DNA of 64,000 nt from Metaphire vulgaris (GCA_018105865.1 CM030859.1:6132443-6196442), one strand, 5' to 3'. Counted from the first letter of the stretch, positions 1 through 11,680 are shown. Notes: a model not told the origin generated them from the sequence alone. A program made the numbers and translations.

Positions 1-129
1 GATAAGTCGTGAACACTTCATGGTAGGTAGACTGGACATTGCCCCTCTGCGTCCTTACGGCTCCTGGGAATACAGCTTGACGAGACGTTCGAGCCGCACA
101 TAATAACGGAGCTGATTCGCCGTTGCAAC

Positions 130-268
130 CAGTGGCGTGTAGAGAGTGGCCGACGCCCGGGACCAAGTTGTCCAAAGTAGGCTACGCCCACGAGCAAAAA
201 AGGTCATCGGGTCAATTTTACGCCCCCTGGTCTGCGCCCGGGGCCACCGCCCCCTCTACACGCTACTG
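130..268. mobile_element. Short MITE, CAGTRGCGTGTAGAG termini
   Basis: Terminal inverted repeats begin CAGTGGCGTGTAGAG on the left and CAGTAGCGTGTAGAG on the complementary right end. Flanking 8-mers GTTGCAAC (122-129) and GCTGCAAC (269-276) differ by one base and look like a hAT-type TSD. It carries the GATGACCTTTTTTGCTCGT block (minus strand, about 190-208) that recurs in other MITE families here. Bases 1-121 to its left hold no recognisable coding sequence. Confidence 0.7.
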
Positions 269-1510
269 GCTGCAACTACCAGCTACGGAGGATTAAGTCT
301 GTCTGGATTTACAAAGAGACGTTCATGCCTGACCAACCTGTTGGACTTTCTGGAGGAGGTTTTTGATAAACTAGATGAGGGTAAGGCAGTAGACATAATA
401 TATTTAGATTTTGCCAAAGCTTTCGAAAAAGTGCCACACATAAGGCTGGCTCACAAACTGAAGGCCTGTGGAATAATGGGAAATATTCTCAGATGGATTC
501 AAAATTGGTTGAAGGGAAGAAGACAGAAGGTAGGCATTAGGGGAGGCCATTCGGAATGGGCAAGAGTTATTAGTGGAGTTCCTCAGGGCTCAGTGCTGGG
601 GCCATTTCTTTTTCTAATATACATAAATGATAGCGATGAAGGATTACTATCCAAAATTTCAAAGTTTGCCGATGATACAAAGATATGTAGAAATATAGAC
701 TCGGAAGAGGATGCTCAAATTTTAAAGGAAGATAGAAGAAAATTGTTTCAGTGGTCTGTGGACTGGCAGATGCTTTTCAATATTGATAAATGTTCTGTAA
801 TGCATGTTGGGAAATCTAATAATGGTAATGAATATTCTTTAGGGGGGAAAGGTTCTAACCACAACAGAAAAAGAAAGAGACTTTGGGGTAATCATCCATA
901 GTAGTATGAATCCATCTCACCAATGCATGGAGGCAGCAAAAAAGGGTAACCAAATGTTGGAAATGATGAAAAGGACAATACTGAGTCGAGACAAAGATAT
1001 AATCATAAAACTTTATGTCATTAGTAAGGCCTCATCTAGAATACTGTGTTCAGGCATGGAATCCATTCTTGAAAAAGATATAGAGTTTTTAGGGAAAGTG
1101 CAAAGACGAGCAACGAAGATGGTCAATGGGTGCCATAATTTAAGTTACGAAATACGAAAAAATACTTCAATATTGTGGGCTGACAACATTAGAAAAGAGA
1201 AGAGAGAGGGAGATTTGATAGAAACATACAAAATAATGACTGGGAAAGTAGATGTGCCATACGATCGATTCTTTACATTGGCACACTATAGCAGCACAAG
1301 AGGCCACAAATGCAAACTGTTTAAGCAGAGGGTTGGTCCAAGAAAGAAAAAAAATTGTGGTGCAAGGGTTGTGGACAAATGGAACAGTTTGGACGAGGTG
1401 GGAATGACAGTTGAAACAGTAAACGGATTCAAGGGCTATCTCGATAACCTAGGTTATTGAATGCAGTTGGTTACATCAGTGGTTTTCAAACAGGCTTACT
1501 TGGCCTCCTA
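269..1510 (+). mobile_element. CR1-type LINE, reverse transcriptase half, frameshifted
   Basis: The translation shows RT landmarks in order: CLTNLLDFLEEVFDKLDEG, YLDFAKAFEKVPH, SGVPQGSVLGPFLFLIYIND, KFADDTKI (the A-D-D catalytic box) and WQMLFNIDKCSVMHVG. A frame change near 860-905 leads to the thumb/C-terminal part (RDKDIIIKLYVISKASS, then TRGHKCKLF, ending DNLGY at 1458). The 3' UTR follows. The same family recurs on the minus strand at 44815-51805, where it hosts a Gypsy insertion. It is 5' truncated and inactive. Confidence 0.88.
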
Positions 1511-1559
1511 AACCACTTAAAATCGCATTATTATTAAGTTATCTACCAGTTACTGGATC

Positions 1560-2145
1560 GATTCAACTCGTCCGTGCCTTCGTGCTGTCGAGACTTGATT
1601 GCTGCAACAGCATGCTACTCGGGATTACAGCTGCTAGAGCGAATCAACTCCAACTGGTCTTTAACCTTGCTGCGCGAGTAGTCTATGGATGTCGCCGGAG
1701 TGATCACGTAACTCCGCTCCTTGGAGACCGGCTTCATTGGCTCCGGGTTCCGGAGAGGATTACATACAAACGTTGGTGGTTAACTTTTCGTGTGCTACAC
1801 GACCCAGCCTGCCGAGCTACCTCGCCTCAATTGTACAGAGAACGACGGTACATGATCGTAGATCACACCTGAGTTCCATGAATTGCAGTCATCGGGGAAA
1901 ACTTCTCGTCCCTCCGCCATCCAAGACGGTGAAGATGGGGGAACGGTCATTTACACGAGACAATCCTATACTTTGGAATACTCTGCCGGAAAACGTTACG
2001 AGCACAGACTCTGTTGGACTTTTTACCAAGAACCTAAAACCCACTTGTTTGGATTGAGTTACCCGTAATTAGTATGTGTGAAGCGCTCTTGTCGTGGGCT
2101 CTAGTCTTGCTACTCCGATTAATAAATCGGCCTGAAAAATAAATA
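1560..2145 (+). mobile_element. CR1-type LINE 3' fragment
   Basis: Two overlapping frames encode the C-terminal RT domain (SRLDCCNSMLLGI, DRLHWLRVPERITYKRWW, LWNTLPENV). The tail contains gaagcgctcttg, typical of this CR1/L2 group. One frameshift near 1800-1870 shows it is dead. Related copies in this window: 9185, 12720 (minus), 42450 and 52730. Confidence 0.85.
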
Positions 2146-2170
2146 AAAATATGAAATCTGTGCTGGTATG

Positions 2171-3506
2171 CAGGGCGCGATTTGTAGGGGAAGGGCCCAA
2201 GGGGGATTCCCCCACTGCCCAAGTACATCCTCCCTCCCACTGAGGTGGCTGCTGACATCCCAGCCAGGGCAGGCAATCTTCCCTCCACGACTGTGACAGG
2301 AAAATGCATTCCCCGTCAGCAGAGGTAAAAAAAATTCGTCGCGAAGCGCCGAGCATGAGTAAAAGAATGAAACGTGATGTTCGGTGGTAACTGGGGACAG
2401 ATTTATCTTAATCTTTGAAAAAAATTTGCCCATGTTGCTCATTAAACCATTTACGAGCGTAGGCCTATACTTCATCATGGCCAGACAATAAATTGACAGA
2501 TCATTATTTGGTGGCAGAGCAATAGTTTACCTAGCAGAACTGTGCAAAGTAGATCCGTCACTAGCTTTGGACAGTGTTTAATCTAGGCTCTGGACTCCGG
2601 GGGGAAACTGACAAGGCCGGGGAAGTCAGCTAGGGCAGTAGCTTCATTTCACACTTTTATTGGGGGCGAGATAATTTTTGGCCTAATTTTTGGCAAATGT
2701 TTGCAAATTCTAGGCAATTTGTGCAAATTTTAGGCAATTTGTGCAAATTTTAGGCATTTTTGCACATTTTAGGCAATTTTGGCAATTTTTGGGCCAATTT
2801 TGGCAAATTTACAATTTTTAAATATTTTTTGCAAATTTTTGGCATTTTTTGCGATATTTTGCACTTTAATACATTATAAATTGTTTTTCATTTCCTTGGG
2901 GGCCACGGCCCCCCAGCCCCCCCCCCCAATGACGCCCTGAGCTAGGAGGCTGCTGTTAGTTAATGTAGTATGCCAAAATTTCCGGGGAGAATTTGAAATT
3001 TCTGGGCAATTTTTCGCCCCCCGCCCCTCCCCGGAAACGGCCTAAATTAAACCATGGCCTTGGATCAGTTCCGACAGTACAAGAAGAACAATGTGAAAGT
3101 TATCGGCAATGTGCTTGCTTCAGTACTCAGTAGAATTCAAATTCTGCATATCTCGTCAGCTGAATGTGAGTGGGGCTTGAATATAAATGATACACTAGTT
3201 AGAAATCATCTCGGTATTCATACACTTTCATCTCTTGCGTATGCGATGGGCGACATGCTGCCTCAGATGCACCAACTAAAAAAAACTGAGGAGACATCTG
3301 TGTCAATTCCTGCCATGGCAACCCTGTATTAGTTACATTTATGGTCTAATAAATGGTGTGTGACAATTTATACAAATAGTATTAAAAGTTAGAGCAAAGT
3401 ACTGTATATTAAACCATGCATTTCCCATGTCCCCCCACTGCTCGTCTTCCTCCTCCCACTGCTCCCATGTTTCCCCCCACTACTCCGGGTTACAAATCGC
3501 ACCCTA
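2171..3506 (+). mobile_element. hAT element copy 1 with transposase remnant
   Basis: The left end CAGGGCGCGATTTGTA and complementary right end (CT)AGGGTGCGATTTGTA are inverted repeats. A second copy lies at 4949-6269. Near the right end a coding remnant includes LHISSAECEWGLNIN, resembling the hAT C-terminal dimerisation region (ISSAECERGFS...N). The middle (2640-2930) is an AT-rich array of ggcaatttttgcaaattt-like motifs. No matching TSD was found, so one flank has probably been altered. Confidence 0.75.
3054..3332 (+). pseudogene. hAT transposase C-terminal remnant
   Basis: A 92-codon open frame starts MALDQFRQYKKNN and contains SSAECEWGL, the conserved heart of the hAT dimerisation domain. 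The same block is present with disruptions at about 5315-5480 in the second copy. Only the last part of a transposase is present, so it cannot be active alone. Confidence 0.65.
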
Positions 3507-4651
3507 GGTGGGAGTAAGGAATCACACCGTGACACGCCAGTCCCCTTTTGCCCCAACCCAAAATTCTTGGCGACGCCACTGAGTATAAGACTATGTGTTA
3601 AGTGGCCGTCCATATAGTACGTGCGCAGTGAAGGGAGAGGGGGTTTGAGATTTAGGCAATTTTGCGTACGGAAGCGTACGGGGGAGGGGGTCACGACTGA
3701 ATTTGTACGTGCGCACATTCAAATTTATAAATAGATAGAAGGCTGGTATATTCACACAAACATTTGATTTGAAAACAATTACTTTTTCACGGTCAAACAG
3801 AGGGTCCCGACTATTGTTCCCACGGTCATTTAAATATTTAAATAATATTAAAAACCTTTAATTTAATAGTAAACAAATGCTTTTTGACTATGACGAAAAA
3901 TTAATTTTCACCGTGCGGGGGGTTGCTAATTTGTACGTACGCCTAGGGGTGTAACCAAAATGTACGGTGTGCAACAGGGTTGAGGATGGCCCCTAACCAA
4001 GAAATTTAAAAAACACTTCGGTGGTAGCTGTATAGGCAGCTATATTGCAATCATATATTATCCTTTTAACATAGTATTCCAGTTAAAATTAAGTAGTAAG
4101 TAAGTATTCTACCGACTTAGTGTCTTAGTTAGACTTAGTAAGACTAGTGAGACATTCGGTTGATTCTGTTCAATTTCAATCTAATGATCCATTCTATTAT
4201 ATTGAATGAAGAGTTTTATAAACTAGTGCGAGCACTGCAGAAAAGGTTTTTCTCTAACAATAGGGCCTACCAGCAATGTCAATATCGATGCTTGTGGCGC
4301 CATGTCGGATACAAGAGTCAAGAGACGAGTGTTTTGACATTAGCAAACTTCTCAAAACGGCGTCAAATTTTAACTGAGCGAGAACGATACCTGCAGCGAT
4401 ATGGAAAATGTAGGCCCCTAACTAAGTTAGTAATAAGTGGAAAATAAGTAAGGTTAATAACCGCCGTCACCTGTGGTGTGTGAATAAGTAAGCAATTTGA
4501 TAACCTCCTTGTCCTAGTATAGTCCTATAAAATAACGGTAATAACCGGTCCTATATCTAAAATTGTTATTTTCCCCAAACTCTGTGTTGGGGCGGATGAA
4601 ACTGGCTTGCGGGCCGGATCCGGCCCGCGGGCCGCCAGTTGGACAACCCTG
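3507..4651 (-). mobile_element. hAT element with GTTGTCCAAC termini, truncated composite copy
   Basis: This is the inverted counterpart of the intact element at 30573-31598. The shared end reads CAGGGTTGTCCAACTGGCGG on the complement of 4651 back to 4632. Bases 3507-3580 correspond to the small element nested in the other copy (31250-31438), so that inner insertion predates amplification of the outer element. It is interrupted by the MITE at 3602-3993 and truncated at its left side by the copy-1 hAT. Confidence 0.75.
3602..3993. mobile_element. PIF/Harbinger-type MITE, TAA TSD
   Basis: The termini GTGGCCGTCCATATAG and (complement) GGGGCCATCCTCAACC are inverted, with TAA at 3599-3601 and 3994-3996. 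Removing the element and one TAA restores gtgttaaccaagaaattt, exactly the sequence in the homologous hAT copy near 31221-31240 (complement). The insertion boundaries are therefore directly verified. No coding capacity. Confidence 0.85.
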
Positions 4652-4948
4652 AATTGGAAGATAGGACAGCCAGAGGGAGAGAATTCCAGATTTTTGGTCC
4701 AGAAATAGAAAAAGCTCTCTTACCAATTTCAGTGTTGGTTCTAGGTACATTTAACAATGAATCAGCAAACCTTGTTGATTGACAATGTTTCGGGTGATTC
4801 AACGTAGATTTTAAATATTGGGTTTGGCCAGATTGCAGTGCTTTAAAAACCAGAAGACCAGTTTTGAATACAATTCTCAGTTCAGCACGCAACCGGTGTA
4901 ACTTCTGAAGAATAGGCTTAATAAAGTTAATATGATACCGCTTACGAG

Positions 4949-6269
4949 CAGGGCGCGATTTGTAGGGGGAAGTGGGGAATCTTTCTCTCCACTGCCCAAC
5001 TACATCCCCCCACTGAGGTGGCTACTGACATCCCAGCGAGGGAAGTCGATCGTCTCCACCACTGTGACAGGAAAATGCATTCACCTTCAGCAGAGCGAGA
5101 ATTTTTTGGCGCTTCGCGGCGATCATGTAGGCCCAAAAGATAAAACTTGATGTTCTGTGGTAACTGGGGACAGATTTATCTTAATCTTTGAGAAAATTTA
5201 TCTGTGCTGCTGATTAAACCATTTAGGCCTATAGTTCGTCTTGGCCAGACAATAAAATTGACCGATTTGGTGACAGCAATAGTTTACCTAGCAGAACTGT
5301 GCAAAGTAGATCCGTCACTAGCCTTGGATCAGTTCCGACAGTAAAGAAGAACAGCACGAAAGTTATCGGCGACGTGCTTGCTTCAGTACTCAGTAGAAAT
5401 TCAAATTCTGCCTATCTCGTCAGCTGAATGTGAGCGGGGCTTCTCGTTCATGAACATAAATGATCGGCCTACACCAGTTAGAAATAACTCAGTATTCGTA
5501 CACTTTCATTTCTTGTTTTCGTGAAGGTTAACCACCAACCTGCCAGTTAGGGGCTGTCCATTAATTACGTCAACAATTTAGGGGAGGGGTTTGAAAAAGT
5601 TTGACAGTTGTTGACAGGGGAGGGGACCAAGAGAAGTTGACGTCAGCAATTTCACTTTTTACAAATAATCAAAAAATAGGAAATTTCATGGAATACTACT
5701 TATTACAATGGAAAAAATCATGGTAAAAAGGAAGGGAAAAATGGTAACCGCAAAAATAATAACCTTGTTATTGGGACCTGTCATTGATCTTGGGGGGGGG
5801 GGGTCAAAAGCTTTTGACGTAATTATGGGGGGGTAAGTGAAAGTTGACAGTCGTTGACAAGAGGGGATGGGGTCAAAATTGCCCAAAAATTGTTGACATA
5901 ATTAATGGACAGCCCCTTATGCTTAAAATGGGTATGCGATGGGCGACATGCTGCTTCGGATGCACAAAATGGCAAAAAACTGACAAGGCAATTCATGCCT
6001 GCTCTGCATTAATGTTAAATGATAGTTGCTTGAATTTACTTGCAGATTTTCAATTGTTGCAACTTGCAGTTGTGCTATTACATTTATGATTTAAATAAAT
6101 GGTATGTGACAATTTATACAAATAGGCCTAATATTGAAAATTAGAGCATAGTACTGTGCATTAAACTCTGCATTTCCCATGTTTCCCCACCCCACTCTAT
6201 GTTCCCCCCACTGCTCGTCATGTTCCCCTAATGTTCCCACCACTGCTCCGGGTCACAAATCGCACCCTG
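4949..6269 (+). mobile_element. hAT element copy 2
   Basis: It begins CAGGGCGCGATTTGTA and ends TACAAATCGCACCCTG-like (ggtcacaaatcgcaccctg). Flanks CTTACGAG (4941-4948) and CTTACAGG (6270-6277) share 6 of 8 positions, consistent with an aged 8-bp TSD. The transposase remnant (SSAECERGFSFMN-like, about 5420-5460) is frameshifted. It is inserted in a minus-strand LINE and itself carries the Harbinger MITE at 5550. Confidence 0.83.
5550..5916. mobile_element. PIF/Harbinger-type MITE, TTA TSD
   Basis: The termini GGGGCTGTCCATTAATTACG and (complement) GGGGCTGTCCATTAATTATG form about 30-bp inverted repeats. TTA flanks both sides (5547-5549, 5917-5919). It is the innermost of three nested insertions: MITE in hAT in LINE. 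Confidence 0.87.
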
Positions 6270-6471
6270 CTTACAGGTTTTTGTAATGGTTCGGGCAATA
6301 TGAATCTTTTGCATATTAGATCTGGCCATACCATTGTAAAGGGAATTGCAATAATCAAGTCTACTGCTGACAAGGGCGTTGGCAAGAGGAATCAGAGGGG
6401 ATTTGGGCACAAGATCACGAATTCGTCGAATGTCTCTGATTTGCAAATGAGAAGCATCATGTGGCCTATCA

Positions 6472-6473
<2 letters not shown>

Positions 6474-6556
<83 letters not shown>
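6474..6556. repeat. (ATT)n microsatellite, LINE 3' tail
   Basis: About 27 ATT units sit exactly at the 3' end of the minus-strand LINE at 6557-7140, so they are read as an expanded LINE tail. Any coding seen here is homopolymeric Y, I or N and is spurious. Confidence 0.9.
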
Positions 6557-7140
6557 GAACATTTCTATAGTGCAAATTATCGCAAAGCAGCAAATGCACT
6601 CATGTCAGTTGCGAACCAGATCAATCAAACAAGAATGTCTTCAGTTGTTTCCTAAAAGATAACAGCGTCATGGTTGAGTCAGAGGAACGCAATGTTGCTG
6701 GCAGACTGTTCCAAACAACCGGGCCAGCAACGGCCAGGTTGCGGTCACCAAAGCCTGTCCGAGTTAGAGGCACTGCAAGTGTGCTGGTCAAGGCGGAGCG
6801 CAGATGCGACCGACCAGGCACCTTAGCCGTCGAGCAGAACATACCAGTTAGATATGACGGAGCAGAGCTGTGTTGGGCCTTGAACAGGATGGTCCCGAGT
6901 TTAAAAGTCACGCGTTGACCGACCGGGAGCCAGTGGAGCTCCCGTAGTACTGGTGTGATATGATCGAACTTCCCTCTCTGGAACACCAAGCGTGCAGCTG
7001 CATTCTGGACGAGTTGAAGTTTCTGTATCAGATGGTCACTGATGCCATAAAGGATGCTGTTGCAGTAGTCGAGTCTGCTGCTGATGAATGCTTGAGCCAG
7101 CATCCCAGTTGCGTCAGATGTCAGCGAGTTCCTCACTGCC
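6557..7140 (-). mobile_element. L2/CR1-type LINE, C-terminal RT
   Basis: A 171-codon open frame on the minus strand contains SSRLDYCNSILYGI, KLQLVQNAAARLVF, LRELHWLPVGQRVTFK, GDRNLAVAGPVVWNSLP and FRKQLKTFLFD, the complete conserved C-terminal region of this LINE group. It is 5' truncated and ends in the (ATT)n tract. Confidence 0.87.
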
Positions 7141-7149
7141 CGCAGCTGG

Positions 7150-7446
7150 CGAAGCTGGAAGAACGACTTCCTGCAAACTGTTATGCTGATGATACCGAAA
7201 TTCTCATCTCTTCTGATCGCTCCTCTTCAAACTCATCCCTCGGGACTTTTTCCACTTCCTTCTCTTATAGTCGATCATGGATGGATTCAAATAATCTTCC
7301 TCAAAATTCATGATAGAAACCGAGTTTTTGCTAATAGGTACTCTAGCCCAATTGACCAAATTTTAATCTATGAAATCTGTAGTGCTAGGAGTTCTACGGT
7401 CGTTTTTAAAAGTACTTCTGCTCGCAACCTTGGTGTGACATTTGAT
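7150..7446 (+). mobile_element. LINE RT fragment with ADD box
   Basis: NCYADDTEILISS includes the RT catalytic A-D-D, then W-M-DSNNLPQN after a frameshift, FLLIGTLAQL and SARNLGVTFDQC. It is cut at its 3' side by the hAT element at 7447. Confidence 0.75.
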
Positions 7447-7742
7447 CAGTGTTAGGAACGATCACATGTAAACTGATCTTGATCAAAGATCAAGATCACT
7501 AGAGAGAAATTGATCTCAGATCAAGATCAAAGATCACTAGAGTATAAATTATCTAAGATCGAGATCTCTTTAAAAGTGATCTAAAATCAAAGATCATACA
7601 AATATATTTATTAGCCATAATCCTAACCCTACAACACTAATCAATTAGCAGGCCTAATGATAATTGAAATGTAAATAATAAATAGCAAAGGACCCATGAA
7701 GGAACCTTGTGGTATTCAGCGAGACAGCGACTGTAGTAACCT

Positions 7743-8012
7743 CAGGGACGTCATTTGGGGGGCAGGGGGGCATTTGCCCCCTGATTTTGAGAGGAACAAT
7801 TTTTTTGCCAATGTTTGTGTTATTTAGATTTTACACGCGCTAAAGGAGTGCTTGATGATGACGAGTAATTGAAGTAAATTGAAGTAACTACTGTAACTAA
7901 CCGTGAAAATTGGCTGACAAGCAAAAAAAGAAAAAAAGGTCGTCAGCTTTTTGTCAGGTCGAAAGTGTTTTGCCCCCCCCCACCCCTGAAAAACAGTGAA
8001 ATGACGTCTCTG
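7743..8012. mobile_element. hAT-type MITE, CAGRGACGTCATTT termini
   Basis: It begins CAGGGACGTCATTTGG and ends (complement) CAGAGACGTCATTTCACTG. An exact TSD AGTAACCT lies at 7735-7742 and 8013-8020. It contains the TTTGCTTGTCAG block in reverse (7912-7948). A second copy in opposite orientation is at 8864-9143. Confidence 0.92.
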
Positions 8013-8473
8013 AGTAACCTTGAGGTGTCGGAAAAAATTGCTTGTTGAATGCAAGCCGCCCGAAATTATCTTGCTCACACAGTAACAGCAATCAGTCACA
8101 ACTTTTTCTTTATAGACCTAAATGTCATATATTTTTAAAAATCCATCTAAAATGCAAGGAATGTTTGCTTTTCCCGCCATTTTACTCAATACACGGAAAC
8201 AATAACTACATAGATACATAAAATGCAAAGAATGTTTGATTTTCCTGCCAGTTTACTCAATACACGGAAGCAACAACAACATAATGGTTGGTAATTTCAA
8301 TTTGGATTTGGTGCCATCGGCTGAGGCCCTGGGTATTATGATAGTGGCGCCACAGAAGTTCATTTATTGATTGATTGACTTAGTTGGGAGAATATGCTTA
8401 CGTATAATTTGATCTTTGATCTTCTGTTGATAATAAAGATCAAAATCATCGAAAAAGTGATTTAAAGTCAGAG

Positions 8474-8639
8474 TCAAAGATCACTATTAAAAAGTGATCC
8501 AGATCAAAGATCAAAGATCATGAATTGTGATCTTAGATCATTTGATCTAAGATGAGTCAAATATCACTATTAAAAAGTGATCCAGATCAAAGATCAAAGA
8601 TCATGAATTGTGATCTTAGATCATTTGATCTAAGATCAC
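8474..8639. repeat. 83-bp tandem duplication inside the hAT end
   Basis: Two nearly identical 83-bp units (8474-8556, 8557-8639) each contain actattaaaaagtgatcc and gtgatcttagatcatttg. They multiply the subterminal GATC motifs of the host element. Confidence 0.88.
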
Positions 8640-8655
8640 TCCCAACACTGCATTT

Positions 8656-8657
<2 letters not shown>

Positions 8658-8704
<47 letters not shown>

Positions 8705-8706
8705 CT
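8658..8706. repeat. (CT)n then (CA)n microsatellite
   Basis: About 20 CT units, then a short CA run, begin within the TSD copy of the preceding hAT. Confidence 0.9.
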
Positions 8707-8708
8707 AG

Positions 8709-9182
8709 ACCTTTTTTGCTCGTCAGGAGTATAAGAAGAGGGGCGCCGTATAGAGTTGAGGTCGCCGCACTTGGTTCTTCTTATTTATTATGCATTTAAC
8801 TGTTTAACTTACCCCCAAAACCCGATTTTGGCGCCCCTCACCTCGGCGCCCGGGGGCATATGCCAGAGACGTCATTTCACTGTTTTTCAGAGGGGAGGGC
8901 AAAACACTTTCGACCTGACAAGTTACAAGTTTGCAAAAAAGCTGACGACCTTTTTTTGCTTGTCAGCCAATTTTCACGGTTAGTTAAAGTAGTTACTTCA
9001 AATTACTCGACATCATCAAGCACTCCTTTAGGGCGTGTAAAATCTAAATAACACAAAAACACAAACATTGGCAAAACAAAATTTTCCCCTCAAAATCAGG
9101 GGGAGCAAATGCCCCCCCTGCCCCTCCCCCAATGACGTCCCTGGCATATGCCTCCACCTGCCCCCCGTCGCTACGCCTCTGT
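8709..9182 (-). mobile_element. MITE of the CAGRGACGTAGC family, split by another MITE
   Basis: Its complement begins cagaggcgtagcgacgggg and continues gggcgccgaggtg...ggcgcc and gcataataaataagaagaa, collinear with the copy at 22528-22798. The MITE at 8864-9143 interrupts it at GCATATGC. The other copy has the uninterrupted site. Confidence 0.8.
8864..9143. mobile_element. hAT-type MITE, CAGRGACGTCATTT family, second copy
   Basis: It begins CAGAGACGTCATTTCACTG and ends (complement) CAGGGACGTCATTGGGG. An exact TSD GCATATGC flanks at 8856-8863 and 9144-9151. It has the same internal module (gctgacgacctttttttgc, then ttgtcagc, 8941-8968). Confidence 0.92.
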
Positions 9183-9184
9183 TC

Positions 9185-9890
9185 ATTATATCAGTAGATA
9201 TAGGCTACTTATTCTTGATGAGACACTGTCGCTCACGGATCATATAAGTAACGTGACACGTGTCTGTTATTATCAGTTGCGCAGAATCAGAAGTATCAGG
9301 CGATATATACCAACGGATGCTGCGATACAACTGATTCGGGCGCTTGTTCTATCCAGGGTCGACCAATGCAATGGAGTCCTCCTCGGCCTTCCAGAGAGCC
9401 AGCTAAGCCGCCTCCAGTCGGTGCTCAATGCATCCTCTCGCTTGATCTTTGGAGCCCGCTGGAATGATCACGTGACACCGTTGCTTAGAGACAAGCTTCA
9501 CTGGCTTGGGGTTCGAGAACGCATCACCTACAAGCGATGCCTGATTACATATCGGGCCCTGAACGACACCACCTGTCCTGACTACATATCAACACTCGTA
9601 TGTAGGGCAACGACGAACGACAGACGCGCGGAACTTCGATACAGTAGTCGGACATTGCTGATCGTCCCTCCGCCTTCAAAGACCGCCGTGTTCGGTGACA
9701 GATCAGTCACGCGGGGAAATCCAGCCCTGTGGAATTCGTTGCCGAGCGATGTTATTAATGCGAAGTCCGTCGGCTGTTTTGAGAAGCTCCTAAAGACACA
9801 CTTATTTAACATCTCTTATAAGTGACTCATTTGTAAAGCGCTCTTGACTTTAGCTCCAGTTATGTTACTGCGCTATATAAATTGTCGTAG

Positions 9891-9893
<3 letters not shown>
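9185..9893 (+). mobile_element. CR1-type LINE 3' fragment with intact C-terminal frame
   Basis: One open frame from 9148 includes DETLSLTDHISNVTRVCYY, RALVLSRVDQCNGVLLGLP, LNASSRLIFGARW, VPPPSKTAVFGDRSVTRGN and LWNSLPSDV, ending NISYK at 9822. The 3' UTR (taaagcgctcttgac, gcgctatataaattgtcgt) ends directly in an (AAT)n run. It is 5' truncated. Confidence 0.87.

Positions 9894-9945
<52 letters not shown>
9893..9945. repeat. (AAT)n microsatellite
   Basis: About 17 units at the 3' end of the preceding LINE, read as its expanded tail. A longer (AAT)n tract closes the METAP2-like block at 10889. Confidence 0.9.
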
Positions 9946-10878
<933 letters not shown>

Positions 10879-10887
10879 AAGCGCTGC

Positions 10888-10888
<1 letters not shown>

Positions 10889-10974
<86 letters not shown>
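10889..10974. repeat. (AAT)n microsatellite
   Basis: About 28 units preceded by aaagcgctgcat, which resembles the 3' end of the CR1-type LINEs here (taaagcgct...ataat). This may mean the upstream ORF was mobilised with a LINE-like tail. Confidence 0.88.
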
Positions 10975-11366
10975 GATGTCACGGCTCTATTGCATGTCAA
11001 AATAAGCATTGAAATGAACAAGTAACATTTAATTTAACATATTTTTGTAATAACACGAACATTTAACTAACCTTTTCTCATTTCTCGTTGGATCATATTG
11101 TAACATGGCTTTATGAATGTTAGAATGTTACACTGAATTTAAAAGTTTTTGTTTTGTCTTATAGGATTATATTAGCGAAAATAACGGTCAGTGTAACACG
11201 GATTTATGCAATATTTAAATGTTGCATTGATTTTAATAATTTTGTTTTGTCTTAGAGGAGCGAAAATAGCGGGTCAGTCAAAGCGTGATATAAATTATTG
11301 GAAAAGTTAGTCATTGCATGAAGTGCTGGTTATTTTAGTCATTGCATGAAACGAATGACCCTATGG

Positions 11367-11413
11367 GGCATTACACGCAATGACTGAAACATTTAGTCAT
11401 TTCGTGTAATGCC
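11367..11413. repeat. 47-bp near-perfect palindrome
   Basis: GGCATTACACG at the left and CGTGTAATGCC at the right bracket aatgact and agtcatt arms, so one strand can fold into a stem of about 21 bp. Two direct TTAGTCATTGCATGAA-like repeats lie upstream (about 11306 and 11334). Function unknown; it could be the end of a MITE. Confidence 0.7.
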
Positions 11414-11429
11414 TAATTGCACGTTTTGA

Positions 11430-11432
<3 letters not shown>

Positions 11433-11488
<56 letters not shown>
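11433..11488. repeat. (TA)n microsatellite
   Basis: About 28 TA units downstream of the palindrome. The flanking 11020-11366 is AT-rich with no recognisable gene. Confidence 0.9.
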
Positions 11489-11490
<2 letters not shown>

Positions 11491-11680
11491 GATATATATT
11501 TGACTTTGGTCAACGGCGGTTTGTTGATAGGGCATTAGGTATTAACATGACACCTCTGCCCCATCACCTCTTCCCAGGGGTGGTGTTGGCTATCACCAAA
11601 ACAGACTGATGTCAAAACTATTCATTTAGAATTCTAAAGGGGAAATTCACCTGTGGAAATTGAAACTTTTGCACTATAAC

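Larger units (their letters stand above)
4652..6472 (-). mobile_element. L2/CR1-type LINE fragment split by a hAT element
   Basis: On the minus strand, 6472-6270 encodes LQIRDIRRIRDLVPKSPL and SSRLDYCNSLYNG. Coding resumes at 4948 with RAELRIVFKTGLLVFKALQ and ends with RAFSISGPKIWNSLP near 4680. The two halves belong to one C-terminal RT domain separated by the hAT at 4949-6269. Confidence 0.82.
7447..8650. mobile_element. hAT element with GATC-rich subterminal arrays
   Basis: The termini CAGTGTTAGGAACGATCA and (complement) CAGTGTTGGGAGTGATCT are inverted. An exact TSD CATTTGAT flanks at 7439-7446 and 8651-8658. The first about 150 and last about 250 bp are dense arrays of gatcaaagatcaagatcac-type motifs in both orientations. 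It carries a MITE at 7743. No transposase frame was seen. Confidence 0.9.

Noticed and set aside
2163..3514. 8-bp TSD for hAT copy 1
   Set aside because: CTGGTATG and the bases after 3506 do not match; the right flank is another element.
6228..6662. Open frames made of long Asn, Ile or Tyr runs
   Set aside because: They are translations of the (ATT)n microsatellite. The same applies to frames at 9873-10097, 10836-11021, 12344-12779, 15344-15646 and 58890-59201.
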